From assembly GCA_028680705.1 (NCBI GenBank), contig JAQUJY010000016.1, positions 1 through 43,460 on the forward strand: DNA of 43,460 nucleotides. Reading direction: 5' to 3'. Source of the stretch: Bacteroidales bacterium (GTDB taxonomy: Bacteria; Bacteroidota; Bacteroidia; Bacteroidales; Tenuifilaceae). Under the pieces are notes generated by a model. It did not search any database. It was not told where the DNA came from and worked only from the letters and a program-made list of their open reading frames with translations. A program made the position numbers and the translations under genes. Below are positions 33,656 to 41,654 of the stretch, piece by piece (position 1 is the first letter of the stretch; the number at the start of each line of letters is the position of its first letter).

Positions 33656-34717
33656 ATGAAACACTTGATAAACATCTTTTTTATCTCTATCACTATTCTC
33701 TTCTCGGTTAGCTTGAACACCCTTGCCCAAGAGAAAAGGATTATCACATTTACCAATGAAACGGGTGAGCCCATTGAAGATGTGATTGTCCATTTTAAAG
33801 GGGGAAATACCACCATTTCTAACGAACAGGGTGTGATCTACCTTAATCCATCCATATCCCTGTTAACCTGCCATCGCTTAGGCTATAGGGATACGGTTGT
33901 GGTTCTACAGCAGGACATCCCCAATACCATAAGCCTTACCAAAGAAGCCCAAATAGAGGAGGTAATCGTAGCCAAAGGGTACAATCCCAGGAAACACCTT
34001 ATACGTCTGCGAAACGAGGCGCACGAACTCTACAAGAATATAGATACCACTATTTACTACAGGTTCACCATACGGATGGAAAACCCTAAAACAGACGAGA
34101 AATCTGAGCTACAGGGTACAGTGCGCGTACTCACCAGGGCTACCCTGCGGTGGCCCTCCATTTTCATTTGCAGCATTGACCGCTTTTACTCCTGCCCATC
34201 TATGGATGACAGCCTAAACTTTCGATTTTGCAATATGCGAGACCTCTTAAACCAAAACATCCTATTAAGAAAAAATTTTCGTTGGAAGAATTTGACAAAA
34301 AAACAGCATACCTACCTTAGGGACTGGAGCAAGGAAGACAGCGTTGTCTTTAAACTGGCGGTTCAACCCCATATGCCAATGGGTATAAATATCATCTTTA
34401 GTCAGGGTAAACTTAAATCCTTTGAGTGGTACTTTAAACAAGATAAAGGGCTGAATACTAGGCAATCTAACCTTCTACTTCATGCTATGCACACGTTCAT
34501 TGATTACTCCTCAGCCAAAAAACCATCCCCTTCAACCCTTAGGCGTACAATGCGCTACCGATCCAAATCCGGAGAGGATTGGGTATGTATGGTTGCCATG
34601 GCGGAAATAGAGTCGCCATGCGATTGCCGGTACGATACCATCGACAACAGATATTTTTTAGGCAAGCCAATTAAGTGGCAAGTAGAGCGCATTGAGGATC
34701 AGCTGCAAAATAGATAA
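33656..34717 (+). CDS. Exported protein with a carboxypeptidase-regulatory-like N-terminal domain, function unknown
   Basis: 353 residues from the ATG at 33656; a TTG at 33626 would place ten residues before the signal peptide. Signal peptide at 1-25 (ending NTLAQ). Residues about 27-105 resemble the CarboxypepD_reg-like beta-sandwich found in many Bacteroidota exported proteins (ITFTNETGEPIEDVIVHFKG, EEVIVAKGY). The remainder (IRLRNEAHELYKNIDTTIYYR onward) is unrecognised and ends in a Cys pair (SPCDCRYD near 325). No membrane barrel or catalytic motif is visible. It forms a two-gene cassette with the lipoprotein upstream, and its base composition looks slightly more C-rich than the flanking genes. 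Confidence 0.75.
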   Translation: MKHLINIFFISITILFSVSLNTLAQEKRIITFTNETGEPIEDVIVHFKGGNTTISNEQGVIYLNPSISLLTCHRLGYRDTVVVLQQDIPNTISLTKEAQIEEVIVAKGYNPRKHLIRLRNEAHELYKNIDTTIYYRFTIRMENPKTDEKSELQGTVRVLTRATLRWPSIFICSIDRFYSCPSMDDSLNFRFCNMRDLLNQNILLRKNFRWKNLTKKQHTYLRDWSKEDSVVFKLAVQPHMPMGINIIFSQGKLKSFEWYFKQDKGLNTRQSNLLLHAMHTFIDYSSAKKPSPSTLRRTMRYRSKSGEDWVCMVAMAEIESPCDCRYDTIDNRYFLGKPIKWQVERIEDQLQNR

Positions 34718-35100
34718 TTTCTGACATCTTCATTTTAAAGCACCCAGCCCATAACCTACCGCCAAACAAAATTAACAACCACTCGTGTCCGATAAAAACA
34801 TACATTTTGGGATAAACGATTCGTGTTCCATTCGGCATCGCATAGTTTTTCGAGTGAGGCAGACGGAGCCTTGAACTTCTTTGCTTACTTTCTGCTTTCA
34901 GGTGAATAAAGTAAGTGAGGTCCGAGGCAAAGTCCCAGCTATTAGATATAGTCGACTTGTCTAGAGAAAGCAAGGCTTTTGGATTATTGTAAAAGTTATT
35001 GTCGGACAACAATCAAATTTATTATCAAACGGATAGCGATTAGTTAAAATGAAAAGTTAAATTTACGTTTATTATTTAGAAGATTGTAATAACTTAATTT
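34718..35100. other. Intergenic region after the cassette
   Basis: 383 bp with no gene. It contains the right bracketing repeat (34786-35008) and then 90 bp of AT-rich DNA leading to the next lipoprotein gene. Open frames over it are repeat-derived. Confidence 0.6.
34786..35008 (-). repeat. Right bracketing repeat element (inverted copy of 31949-32295)
   Basis: A 223-bp element with its own terminal inverted repeats: TGTCCGATAAAAA at one end and, inverted, TGTCCGACAATAA at the other (34996-35008). Its reverse complement aligns with the left element, but it has lost the 102-bp stretch lying between two CGATGC direct repeats in that copy. The TIRs make a transposon-derived (MITE-like) origin plausible. 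Confidence 0.65.
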
Positions 35101-35844
35101 ATGAAAAACACTCTGTTTCTGTCTGCCAAAACCATAGCAATATCTAAGCGTACTATGGTTATGCTATTCTGTTGTGGAGTTTTGGGAGTAACCCTCTCAA
35201 CATCTAGCTGTAAAAGCTATAAGGTAGATAAAGAATTTAGTGAAGGCATTATTGAGTATACAATAATTTACGATGAAGGTCAACCGTTTAAGCATGACCC
35301 AAAGCTTAGGCCTGACAAAATGGTTGTGAAGTTTAAGGACAACAATACCATAAATAAAATTGAGGGATTGTCGGGTGGTTTTATGTTTTCCATGGTTCAA
35401 AACTATAAGGAGAATCAGGTCTATACGCTAATCAAAATCTTGGGTAAAAAAATATTCTTAAGCGAATCTATAAATGATGGTCGATACCCATACGCTTACA
35501 CCGAGATGCCGTCAATATCAATTCAAAAAACCGACGAAAAGATAGTATTCATGGGGTTAAATTGTGCCAAGGCTATTGCAACATTTAACGATAGTTTGGG
35601 GCATTCATTCGAAATACTCTACACAAATGAACTTGCAATAAACAATCCTAACAAGAATACACCTTTTGAGGAAATAGAAGGGATAATGCTAAAATTCTCA
35701 GCGGTTTTAATGAAGCAGAATATGCAAATAGTTGCTCGCTCAATTAAATCGAGAAACATACCCGATGATGAGTTTATTTTACCAAAAGGTTATGAGCAAA
35801 TTGATGAGGATACGCTTGAGGATATCTTCGAACTTATGCAATAG
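35101..35844 (+). CDS. Lipoprotein of unknown function (GLPGLI/DUF4412-like pattern)
   Basis: 247 residues. A hydrophobic stretch ends in STSSC near residue 37, a good lipobox. The ATG at 35155 (residue 19) would give a more typical 19-residue lipoprotein signal, so the start is uncertain. The mature part begins EFSEGIIEYTIIYDEG and continues with alternating beta-strand pattern, an FMGLNCAKAIATF segment and FEILYTNELAINNPN, resembling small Bacteroidota exported proteins of the GLPGLI or DUF4412 type. Function is unknown. A hairpin terminator lies between it and ftsK. Confidence 0.75.
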   Translation: MKNTLFLSAKTIAISKRTMVMLFCCGVLGVTLSTSSCKSYKVDKEFSEGIIEYTIIYDEGQPFKHDPKLRPDKMVVKFKDNNTINKIEGLSGGFMFSMVQNYKENQVYTLIKILGKKIFLSESINDGRYPYAYTEMPSISIQKTDEKIVFMGLNCAKAIATFNDSLGHSFEILYTNELAINNPNKNTPFEEIEGIMLKFSAVLMKQNMQIVARSIKSRNIPDDEFILPKGYEQIDEDTLEDIFELMQ

Positions 35845-35882
35845 AATTACTTAAGTTTACTTTTTCTATAATCAGAATTATT

Positions 35883-35904
35883 CCCTTACTTTGTAAGGGT
35901 TTTT
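35883..35904 (+). terminator. Intrinsic terminator before ftsK
   Basis: CCCTTAC (35883-35889) and GTAAGGG (35893-35899) form a 7-bp stem with a TTT loop, followed directly by TTTTT (35900-35904). It is 39 bp after the lipoprotein stop and ends 18 bp before the ftsK start. The same bases contain TACTTTG, a near-match to a -7 motif, so a promoter for ftsK may overlap. Confidence 0.6.
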
Positions 35905-35922
35905 AAAATCTATTTATCATAA

Positions 35923-38349
35923 ATGGCCAAGCAAAACGATAAGAAAATAAGCGGTACTAAAAAGCAAAAGAAAGGGTTTTTAAAGGATGAGCGAATTAGG
36001 TTCACCATAGGATTATTTACCGTCCTTCTCTCGATATACCTTACAATTGCATTCCTTTCGTACATGTTTTCGTGGAAAGTGGATCAGAGCTTTGAGTGGC
36101 AATCCATCTTTTCAAGTGCATCGGTACGGGTCGATAATATAGCTGGTAAACTGGGAGCCTCATTTGCTGCCCAGTTTATGAACCGATGGTTTGGAATATC
36201 CTCTTTTGCAATACCTTTCGTAATTCTAATTGCAGGGCTTAAGTTGCTAAAAATCAGATTGCTCCCTCTTCGTAAAACTTTCTTTAGGAGTATAATAGGA
36301 CTTATTCTTGTTTCCTTAATCCTTGGGTTTTTATTTCAAGACGCCAATGGTTACCTGGGTAGTGGGCTTGGCGGGGCACATGGTTTGTTTGTCTCATCGT
36401 GGCTCAATGCTTTTATTGGTAAAGCAGGAACTGCCTTTTTGCTCATTGTCCTCTCCATTGCTTACATCATTTACATTAACAATAACTTTTTGCATTTACT
36501 TAGGGGCTGGGGCCAAAAAACACTAGGACTCATAAAATCATTTTTTGGACATAGCGCAACCCAAGAGGCTGAACTCAATTTCGAGAATACCAATGCTACA
36601 GTTCCCGATATTAGTGATATAAATACCTCTACTGTTGAAACTTCCACTGAAAATGAGATAAAGGACAACATTGAAACCAAGATCAAAGTTGATAATAGTA
36701 GTGAGGAAGTTATTAAGGAGTCAATGCCTAAGGATAAACAGAAGGTTGAAGTTATTGATGATGATGGGGTTGGATTAGAGGTTGAGAGACATGTTGAGGA
36801 GGAGGGAGAGGTGATTATAGCCGAAGATCAGGACTTTTACGATCCCACTCTCGATCTTTCTAAATATCAGCGCCCACCTCTCGAACTGCTTGAAGATCGT
36901 AAATATAAACAAGCTCCAGTTTCAGATGCAGAATTGCTTAGCAATAAAAACAAGATTGTTGAAACGCTTGGCAATTATAAAATTCAAATTGCCCGTATTG
37001 TAGCGGCCGTAGGTCCAACGGTTACGCTTTATGAAATTGTTCCTGCTCCAGGTGTTCGTATCAGTAAGATTAAAAATCTTGAAGACGATATTGCACTTAG
37101 CCTTGCTGCCTTGGGAATTAGGATAATTGCGCCAATCCCAGGTCGGGGAACAATTGGCATTGAGGTCCCAAATCAAACTCCAGAGATAGTTTCAATGTAC
37201 TCCATTCTTAGGTCATCTAAGTTCCAGGAGTCAAAGTACGATTTAGCCATTGCGCTAGGTAAAACCATTTCCAACGAAACCTATGTGGTTGATTTAACCA
37301 AAATGCCTCACCTGCTGGTGGCAGGAGCTACCGGTCAGGGGAAATCAGTTGGACTTAATGCCATAATTACTTCACTTTTGTATAAGAAGCATCCAGCGCA
37401 ACTTAAGTTCGTTTTGGTTGACCCCAAAAAGGTGGAGTTAACTCTTTATAATAAAATTGAGCGCCATTTCTTAGCTAAACTACCTGATACCGACGAAGCG
37501 ATTATTACCGATACCCCAAAGGTAATTAATACGCTGAATTCTCTCTGTATTGAGATGGACTCTCGTTATGATGTGCTTAAATTGGCACATGTTAGGAACA
37601 TTAAGGAGTATAATGAAAAGTTTATTTCTCGTAGGCTTAACCCAAATAAGGGGCATAAGTTTTTGCCCTATATAGTAGTAGTTATTGATGAGTTTGCCGA
37701 TTTAATTATGACTGCCGGAAGGGAGATTGAAGGTCCAATTCAGCGTCTTGCTCAACTTGCTAGGGCAGTGGGTATTCATCTGATTATTGCCACTCAGCGT
37801 CCTACAACTAATATTATTACTGGGGTTATTAAGGCAAACTTCCCTGCCCGAATTGCTTTTAGGGTAACATCCATGATTGATTCGAGAACAATATTAGACA
37901 CGCCAGGCGCTAACCAGCTAATAGGGAAAGGTGATATGCTGGTGTCACTTGGAAGCGATTTGGTTAGGGTACAATGTGCTTTTGTTGATACACCGGAGGT
38001 TGAGCGCGTAACCGATTTTATTGGCAATCAGAAGGGTTACGCATCGGCATTTATGCTCCCCGAGTATGTTAGCGAAACGGGAGAAGATCCTCAAGTGGTT
38101 GATTTGACCAAACGCGATAATCTTTTCGAAGATGCTGCTCGCCTCTTGGTCTCGCATCAGCAAGGTTCAACATCGCTAATTCAACGAAAATTTTCCGTAG
38201 GTTATAACAGAGCTGGCAGGATTATTGATCAGTTAGAAGCTGCTGGCATTGTTGGCCAGTTTGAAGGAAGTAAGGCAAGGCAGGTTCTTATTCAAGATGA
38301 TCTGTCACTTGAGCAAGTTTTTAAAGGACTTGACGAGTCTAAAGCGTAA
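35923..38349 (+). CDS. ftsK: DNA translocase FtsK/SpoIIIE
   Basis: 808 residues, typical for Bacteroidota. There are four membrane helices in the first ~190 residues and an acidic linker (about 215-310). The alpha/beta motor has Walker A VAGATGQGKSVGLNA near 465 and Walker B IVVVIDEFADLI near 587. A C-terminal gamma winged-helix (FSVGYNRAGRIIDQLEAAGIVG near 750-775) reads KOPS-like sequences. It pumps chromosomes through the division septum and activates XerD recombination. It is followed 28 bp later by the lolA-like gene, probably in one transcript. Confidence 0.96.
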   Translation: MAKQNDKKISGTKKQKKGFLKDERIRFTIGLFTVLLSIYLTIAFLSYMFSWKVDQSFEWQSIFSSASVRVDNIAGKLGASFAAQFMNRWFGISSFAIPFVILIAGLKLLKIRLLPLRKTFFRSIIGLILVSLILGFLFQDANGYLGSGLGGAHGLFVSSWLNAFIGKAGTAFLLIVLSIAYIIYINNNFLHLLRGWGQKTLGLIKSFFGHSATQEAELNFENTNATVPDISDINTSTVETSTENEIKDNIETKIKVDNSSEEVIKESMPKDKQKVEVIDDDGVGLEVERHVEEEGEVIIAEDQDFYDPTLDLSKYQRPPLELLEDRKYKQAPVSDAELLSNKNKIVETLGNYKIQIARIVAAVGPTVTLYEIVPAPGVRISKIKNLEDDIALSLAALGIRIIAPIPGRGTIGIEVPNQTPEIVSMYSILRSSKFQESKYDLAIALGKTISNETYVVDLTKMPHLLVAGATGQGKSVGLNAIITSLLYKKHPAQLKFVLVDPKKVELTLYNKIERHFLAKLPDTDEAIITDTPKVINTLNSLCIEMDSRYDVLKLAHVRNIKEYNEKFISRRLNPNKGHKFLPYIVVVIDEFADLIMTAGREIEGPIQRLAQLARAVGIHLIIATQRPTTNIITGVIKANFPARIAFRVTSMIDSRTILDTPGANQLIGKGDMLVSLGSDLVRVQCAFVDTPEVERVTDFIGNQKGYASAFMLPEYVSETGEDPQVVDLTKRDNLFEDAARLLVSHQQGSTSLIQRKFSVGYNRAGRIIDQLEAAGIVGQFEGSKARQVLIQDDLSLEQVFKGLDESKA

Positions 38350-38377
38350 TGAGAGTTTTAATTCATATAAAATAATT

Positions 38378-39025
38378 ATGAAGAGATTATTGATTTTATT
38401 AAGCGTTCTAGTTGGAGGCAATATACTTTTTGCTCAAACAGCTCCTTTGGGGAAAGATTTAATAAAGGGGTTTTCCGAAAAAATGCAAGCCTATGAGTCG
38501 ATTAAGGCTGAATTTACTTTTACCCTCGAAAATTTACAGGAGGGGTTTACCGATACACACAAGGGTAGTTTAAAGTTTAAGGGGAAAAGTTATTTTTTAG
38601 ACCTAATGGGAATGGAGGTTTACTTTGATGGTAAAACCAAGTGGCAGTATATCCCAGAGGCGAATGAAGTAACAATTTCGGAGCCCACTTCGCTTGATGG
38701 AGGTTTTTTTGATGATCCAACCCAAATTTTTCGCAGCTATGAGCAAGATTTTAAGTCGAAGTTTATGGGTGAAAAGATTGAAGGGAAGCTATCTCTGTAT
38801 GAGGTTGAACTATACCCCGAGGATATTTCCGAACCTTACTCAATAATTAAGATTACTTTCAAAAAGCAGAATCTTGAACCAGTATCCATTAAGTACCAAG
38901 GTAAGGATGGTATCAATTATACTATTGATATACAAAATTTCAAGGCTAATCAAAATCTTAAGAACGATGAGTTTACTTTTATTCCTGCTGAACACAAGGG
39001 GATAGTTGTTGTAGATATGCTTTAG
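38378..39025 (+). CDS. LolA-like outer-membrane lipoprotein carrier protein
   Basis: 215 residues from the ATG at 38378; the frame is open further upstream into ftsK, but that part is not protein-like for this family. Signal peptide at 1-20 (LLILLSVLVGGNILFAQ). The mature protein shows the LolA/LolB-like half-barrel pattern: AYESIKAEFTFTLEN, a KGSLKFKGKSYFLDL strand pair, MEVYFDGKTKWQYIPEANEVTI, and the C-terminal IDIQNFKANQNLKNDEFTF. LolA chaperones lipoproteins across the periplasm. The FtsK-LolA adjacency is common in Bacteroidota. A strong terminator follows. Confidence 0.85.
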   Translation: MKRLLILLSVLVGGNILFAQTAPLGKDLIKGFSEKMQAYESIKAEFTFTLENLQEGFTDTHKGSLKFKGKSYFLDLMGMEVYFDGKTKWQYIPEANEVTISEPTSLDGGFFDDPTQIFRSYEQDFKSKFMGEKIEGKLSLYEVELYPEDISEPYSIIKITFKKQNLEPVSIKYQGKDGINYTIDIQNFKANQNLKNDEFTFIPAEHKGIVVVDML

Positions 39026-39059
39026 AAGATTGTTGTAGAGTGCAAAAAAAACTCTTTTG

Positions 39060-39096
39060 AAACAAGCCAAATCGTATTCGTCGATTTGGCTTGTTT
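39060..39096 (+). terminator. Strong intrinsic terminator after the lolA-like gene
   Basis: AAACAAGCCAAATCG (39060-39074) pairs perfectly over 15 bp with CGATTTGGCTTGTTT (39082-39096) over a 7-nt loop, followed by TGCAT. A-rich DNA lies on the other side, so it might also act in the opposite direction. It is 35 bp after the stop. Confidence 0.75.
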
Positions 39097-39294
39097 TGCA
39101 TATAGGCTACTATATTAAGCAATTTAGAAAAGGATAAAGCAAAGTGGTTTTGATATGCGCAGAAAACTGGATAGTTGGGAAATGTTAATTCAAGAAAAAT
39201 CTATGTAACTATAAAATCAAGAGGCAAACAAATCACGTATGCATCTTTTTTAAAATAGAATAATCGTAACTAAACGACATTGAATCGTAATTGG

Positions 39295-41388
39295 TTAGTC
39301 CTGTTCTTCCTTTGGATACTCAATGCGAGGATGGTATATGTTCTGTAATTTTTTCTTGAAAATTTGCTTAATTTCTGTCAGGTCTCTAAAAGTAATATTA
39401 GCCTCATTAAACTGCCCTTCAGCTTGTTGATAGTCAATAATACCCTCAACTAAATTTTCAATAGTTTCTGTTGTGATGGTCTTTAGCGCACGTGAAGCGG
39501 CCTCAATAGAGTCAGCCATCATTACAACAGCCGTTTCTTTTGAAAAAGGTTTTGGACCAGGATAGCTAAATGAATCGAAGTGTTCCTTGGCATCGGGGAA
39601 TTTATTCTTAAACAAGCGATAAAAGTATTGTACTTTAGTTGTTCCGTGATGGGTTTTAATAAAATCTATTATCTGTTCTGGAAGCCTATGTTTTTTGGCT
39701 ATCTGTACTCCATCCGCAACGTGACTAATAATAATTTCAGCGCTTTCCTCATAGTTAAGGCTTTCGTGAGGGTTAAAATCAGGCGATTGGTTTTCAATAA
39801 AATAGTAAGGATTCTCTAATTTGCCAATATCATGGTAAAGTGCACCAGCCCTAACCAGTAGCGGATTACCACCTATTTTATATATTGCGCTCTCGGCTAG
39901 GTTGGAAACCTGTAACGAATGCTGAAATGTGCCTGGAGCAACCTCTGCCAACCTACGAAGTAAGTCCTGATTTGTGTCGGAAAGTTCCATAAGCGTTGTG
40001 TCGGATAGAAAGCCGAAAATCTTTTCGAACAGATAAATTAGCTGATACGAGGCAAGTAGGAGGAGAGCATTGCCTGCAAACCACGCAATGTTTAGTGGGT
40101 TTAATTTGAGTATAGTTCCCTCTTGAATTAATACTATGGTAGCGTAAACAACGATATACGATAATAAAATGTATGCAACGGCTAAAAACAGCTTACTCCT
40201 TCTGTAAACTGTAGAAAGACTTATAATAGCAACAACCCCAGCAATAAAGTGAATGAAAACAAATTCGAAACTATTGGGTGCAAAGAAGCCAACAAGGAAA
40301 ACGGTGATAAGGTGAATATAAAGCGCCAAGCGTGAATCGTAAAAGGTACGGATGAATATTGGAACAATAGCAAAGGGTATAATATACACACTAATAAGAT
40401 TTCGCTTTAACAGCAGCGATGATATGATGGTCATTGAGGTGACCAAAAGAAGGATAAAGAAGATTTTAGAATCGTGTTGGAGTATTTCCCTACGGAAGTT
40501 GAAGAGGAATAGAAAAAGTGCTAGGAATATAATACTCACAAGCAGTATGTGCCCCAGAAATATCATGCTGCTATCGCCAGTTTCACTTAATTGGCTTTCA
40601 AATTCTCTTTTCAGCGAAAAGAGTATCTGGTATAATTTGGTGTCGATAATTTCTCCACGGCTCACAATTCGTTCACCCGAATAAACTAAACCTTCGGTAA
40701 GCGATAGGTTTGCTAGCATATCCTCCCGAACTATATTAGTGGTTTGAACATCGTAGGTTAGGTTGGGTTTGATATACTTAAATAAGGGTAATTTTTTTAG
40801 AACATTATATGTTTTTGTGTTGCCCGCACTATTATATCCGTTAATTTTATCTTTTAGATAATTTTGCGCTTTGCTAACTGTGTACAACTCTTCGAATGGG
40901 GTTTCAAGTGCAAGATTGTTGTAAAGCAGTGTTATGCCAGCAAAAAGTCTATCCCTAATCTCAGGGTTTTCGTCGGGCTTTATTATGCCTTTGCGGTGAA
41001 TAAATTGGATTTGAACCTCAAAATTATCAATCAGTTTTTGGTTGGGCTCCTTACCATCCTCATTCTGCTTTGCCCATTCAGCCTTAAAATCGGAACGAAA
41101 TTCCTTTAAAGCATAAACAGTAGATGTTGTGTCAAATTTAAAAAAGGGTTTGAAGTTATTGAGAATTGCATTCCTTTCGCTAATTAACTCTTTATCTGAT
41201 TTATAGATTGAAAAATCGAAAGGGGCAACTAAATCATCATGCATCCACGCTTTACCCTTTTGGAATTCGTACTTAAACTTACCCTCACGCGGTAGAACAA
41301 GCACAATGGCAAAAATTGCAATAATAAAGTAGATGGTTTTTATTGCCACCTTATAGTAACGTTGAAAGAATTCTAGCACCCTATTCAT
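39295..41388 (-). CDS. pgpH: 7TM-HD family phosphohydrolase (PgpH-type c-di-AMP phosphodiesterase)
   Basis: 697 residues, ordered as an N-terminal helix (about 12-30), an extracellular 7TMR-HDED domain (about 35-280, starting with VAPFDFSIYKSDKEL), seven membrane helices (about 285-470) and a cytoplasmic HD domain (about 490-680). The HD motif is ALYHDIGK near 520, with further metal residues in ESAEIIISHVADGV and THHGTTK. PgpH proteins hydrolyse cyclic di-AMP and affect osmotic and wall homeostasis. Monocistronic; ATG at 41388, convergent with the lolA-like gene. Confidence 0.92.
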   Translation of the reverse strand: MNRVLEFFQRYYKVAIKTIYFIIAIFAIVLVLPREGKFKYEFQKGKAWMHDDLVAPFDFSIYKSDKELISERNAILNNFKPFFKFDTTSTVYALKEFRSDFKAEWAKQNEDGKEPNQKLIDNFEVQIQFIHRKGIIKPDENPEIRDRLFAGITLLYNNLALETPFEELYTVSKAQNYLKDKINGYNSAGNTKTYNVLKKLPLFKYIKPNLTYDVQTTNIVREDMLANLSLTEGLVYSGERIVSRGEIIDTKLYQILFSLKREFESQLSETGDSSMIFLGHILLVSIIFLALFLFLFNFRREILQHDSKIFFILLLVTSMTIISSLLLKRNLISVYIIPFAIVPIFIRTFYDSRLALYIHLITVFLVGFFAPNSFEFVFIHFIAGVVAIISLSTVYRRSKLFLAVAYILLSYIVVYATIVLIQEGTILKLNPLNIAWFAGNALLLLASYQLIYLFEKIFGFLSDTTLMELSDTNQDLLRRLAEVAPGTFQHSLQVSNLAESAIYKIGGNPLLVRAGALYHDIGKLENPYYFIENQSPDFNPHESLNYEESAEIIISHVADGVQIAKKHRLPEQIIDFIKTHHGTTKVQYFYRLFKNKFPDAKEHFDSFSYPGPKPFSKETAVVMMADSIEAASRALKTITTETIENLVEGIIDYQQAEGQFNEANITFRDLTEIKQIFKKKLQNIYHPRIEYPKEEQD

Positions 41389-41411
41389 AGTTTCATAATT
41401 TACTTATGCTA

Positions 41412-41419
41412 CAAAAATA
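41412..41419 (-). promoter_or_regulatory. Promoter -7 motif of pgpH
   Basis: TATTTTTG on the minus strand (41419-41412) matches TAnnTTTG and lies 24 nt before the pgpH ATG. No clear -33 TTTG is at the expected distance. Confidence 0.4.
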
Positions 41420-41560
41420 ACATTTTAAAGGGGATATGGTTTTATTGCTGCTAATTGTTTTACAGGTTAGTTCTATCTAAATATCATTTTGCAAAGTTAT
41501 TTATCGCTATTGCAAGTTATCAATTTTCTCTGCTTATGTATGAGCATGATGTTATTTGTA

Positions 41561-41584
41561 TACAAAAAACCCCAACAGGGTTTT
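41561..41584 (-). terminator. Intrinsic terminator of the TonB-receptor gene
   Basis: On the minus strand AAAACCC (41584-41578) pairs with GGGTTTT (41572-41566) over a 5-nt loop, and the T run continues (TTT at 41565-41563). It is about 70 bp after the receptor's stop codon. Confidence 0.65.
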
Positions 41585-41654
41585 AGTCACCGTGTCAGGG
41601 GTAAATTGTTTTCAGCATCGAAAATTGTTAGAGTGGGTCGCTTTAATTTTAAGG

